Positions 63,149 to 63,788 of a stretch of 63,788 nt of DNA are shown one piece after another. The notes under the pieces were generated by a model. The model was not told where the DNA came from. It saw only the letters and a list, made by a program, of their open reading frames with translations, and made no database searches. The stretch is from an uncultured bacterium (GTDB taxonomy: Bacteria; Cloacimonadota; Cloacimonadia; Cloacimonadales; Cloacimonadaceae), in NCBI GenBank assembly GCA_938009275.1, contig CALLHY010000007.1, forward strand, positions 1 to 63,788. The letters run 5' to 3'. Positions within the stretch are counted from its first letter, which is position 1. Each line of letters starts with the position of its first letter. The position numbers and the translations under genes were made by a program.

Positions 63149-63664
63149 TTATGCAACTGCTTTCCTCATCCTCGGTTTCAGTTTTATGCATGATTCCTTA
63201 CGCATTTTCCCCAGTATGCCGGGTTGGATGAAGGTGCCCAACTTCAGGATTCTCTCTCTTGATAAGACTTTGTACCCGCTTCCGTTGATGCCCACCATGC
63301 CAATCGATGCCAGTGCTTCCAGATAGACAAAGACCAGTTGCCTGCTCTTGCCATAGTCTGAGACAATCTCCCGGATGGAATGGTATTGCTTGATGTTTAG
63401 CAAGTTTAGGATTTCTTCTGCTACCTGAGTGTTGTAGTTCCACTTGCCTTTCTGATTGAAGCTAACCTGCGACTGATAGCGGTTACAGCAGACGTAGAGC
63501 TTGTCTTGAGTTGAGATGCATTTGATTTCCTTGTTTGTGAGCTGCGTTCTGATGGACTGCCTTACGGTCTTGGTCTCGATTCCGGTAAGCTCTGCAATCG
63601 TTTCTGTGTTGAACGGTTTTCTGTACTGATGAACGAAGTTTCGGATAATATCATTGTGTGTCAT
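63149..63664 (-). CDS. Putative tandem helix-turn-helix DNA-binding protein
   Basis: This 171-residue basic protein has two segments that look like winged-helix units. Residues 15-50 are KPFNTETIAELTGIETKTVR, then TQLTNKEIKCIS. Residues 80-130 are AEEILNLLNIKQYHSIREIV, then GKSRQLVFVYLEALASIGMV. The tail KLKPRMRKAVA is basic. No exact family is recognised. The start overlaps the stop of a partial gene upstream (ATGA). Its closeness to the repeat array suggests it may bind it, which is inference. Confidence 0.62.
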   Translation of the reverse strand: MTHNDIIRNFVHQYRKPFNTETIAELTGIETKTVRQSIRTQLTNKEIKCISTQDKLYVCCNRYQSQVSFNQKGKWNYNTQVAEEILNLLNIKQYHSIREIVSDYGKSRQLVFVYLEALASIGMVGINGSGYKVLSRERILKLGTFIQPGILGKMRKESCIKLKPRMRKAVA

Positions 63665-63788
63665 GGCTCAATCTCCATCACCGCACAATTCAACGTGAAA
63701 TGTGGGTTTTGTCTGATCCTGCCTTCCATGATATACATCAGTTTGATGGCTTTTCTGAGGTTACCATTGCAGTTGAAATGGATAGTAT
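63661..63788 (-). CDS. C-terminal fragment of an unknown gene at the window edge
   Basis: Reading from the window end, an open frame runs from 63786 down to a TGA at 63661 with no stop before it. It encodes TIHFNCNGNLRKAIKLMYI and ends in NCAVMEIEP. Its stop overlaps the start of the next gene (ATGA), which supports its being real. The rest of the gene lies outside the window. No family is recognised. Confidence 0.5.
   Translation of the reverse strand, partial: TIHFNCNGNLRKAIKLMYIMEGRIRQNPHFTLNCAVMEIEP

Noticed and set aside
1..63788. tRNA or rRNA genes
   Set aside because: No T-arm-like GGTTCGAATCC with matching acceptor stems and no rRNA motifs were seen by eye. A tRNAscan run would settle it.

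Overview
The window looks like a chromosomal contig from a Gram-negative anaerobe. I infer a member of the Cloacimonadota (the Cloacimonas-like WWE1 lineage). The clues are a ferredoxin-dependent 2-oxoacid oxidoreductase, the [FeFe]-hydrogenase maturase HydF, a methylmalonyl-CoA mutase locus, an outer membrane (LptF/LptG, ExbBD/TonB, a beta-barrel protein), secreted proteins with type IX or FlgD-like C-terminal modules, a bacteroidete-type GlmU-like protein, and both enzymes of c-di-AMP turnover. This placement comes from gene content, not from a phylogeny. No rRNA, tRNA or CRISPR array was seen.

Layout. 1-4945 is a broken accessory region. It opens with the 3' end of a group II intron. Then follow, on the minus strand, two truncated Rhs genes with unrelated C-terminal domains, each followed by an exported candidate partner and then by a fragment of a type II secretion/type IV pilus ATPase gene cut at the same codon. 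About 640 bp of structured non-coding DNA closes the region. 4946-7249 carries an M55 peptidase, pseudouridine-5'-phosphate glycosidase and an RlpA-like protein. 7517-20570 is a long plus-strand block: VorDBAC, a DUF2007-orotate phosphoribosyltransferase fusion, a methyltransferase, RNase HII, HydF, a nitrilase-family amidase, DNA ligase, two LPS-export permeases and a PAP2 phosphatase. 20682-28347 is a minus-strand block of export, envelope and housekeeping genes. 28348-29333 is a repeat-rich intergenic region. 29334-43962 is a second dense plus-strand block: PgpH, YbeY, a CorC-like protein, a DUF3108-like protein, a VanZ-like protein, an ABC ATPase with a Gx transporter, PBP1A, a glycosyltransferase, a GlmU-like protein, a RicT-like protein, RlmN, DeoC and a double-length ThyX. 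44757-47751 is a two-gene unit of a THI5/NMT1-like lipoprotein and a Cache-HAMP-PP2C phosphatase. 47762-60081 is a minus-strand block: MeaB/MutB/MutA with Pgk, thioredoxin, CoaE, CdaA, FolP, TonB/ExbD/ExbB and SerC. 60130-63788 is accessory: a secreted BNR-like protein, an ORF6N protein, an array of 21-bp repeats, a helix-turn-helix protein and a partial gene at the edge.

How the genes fit together. Vor, methylmalonyl-CoA mutase with its chaperone, and HydF fit amino-acid or propionate-linked anaerobic metabolism. PgpH (29334) and CdaA (55595) are the degrading and synthesizing enzymes of c-di-AMP. LptF/G, PBP1A, RlpA and ExbBD/TonB serve the envelope.

Most unusual material: (1) the repeated Rhs-CT / exported partner / gspE-fragment modules near the left edge; (2) the lipoprotein-phosphatase pair at 44757-47751, which has no transporter genes; (3) the ~21-bp repeat array between a helix-turn-helix gene and an ORF6N gene; (4) short direct repeats with an 11-bp unit and long hairpins in several large intergenic regions; (5) a hairpin plus T-run directly before the rsmA start.
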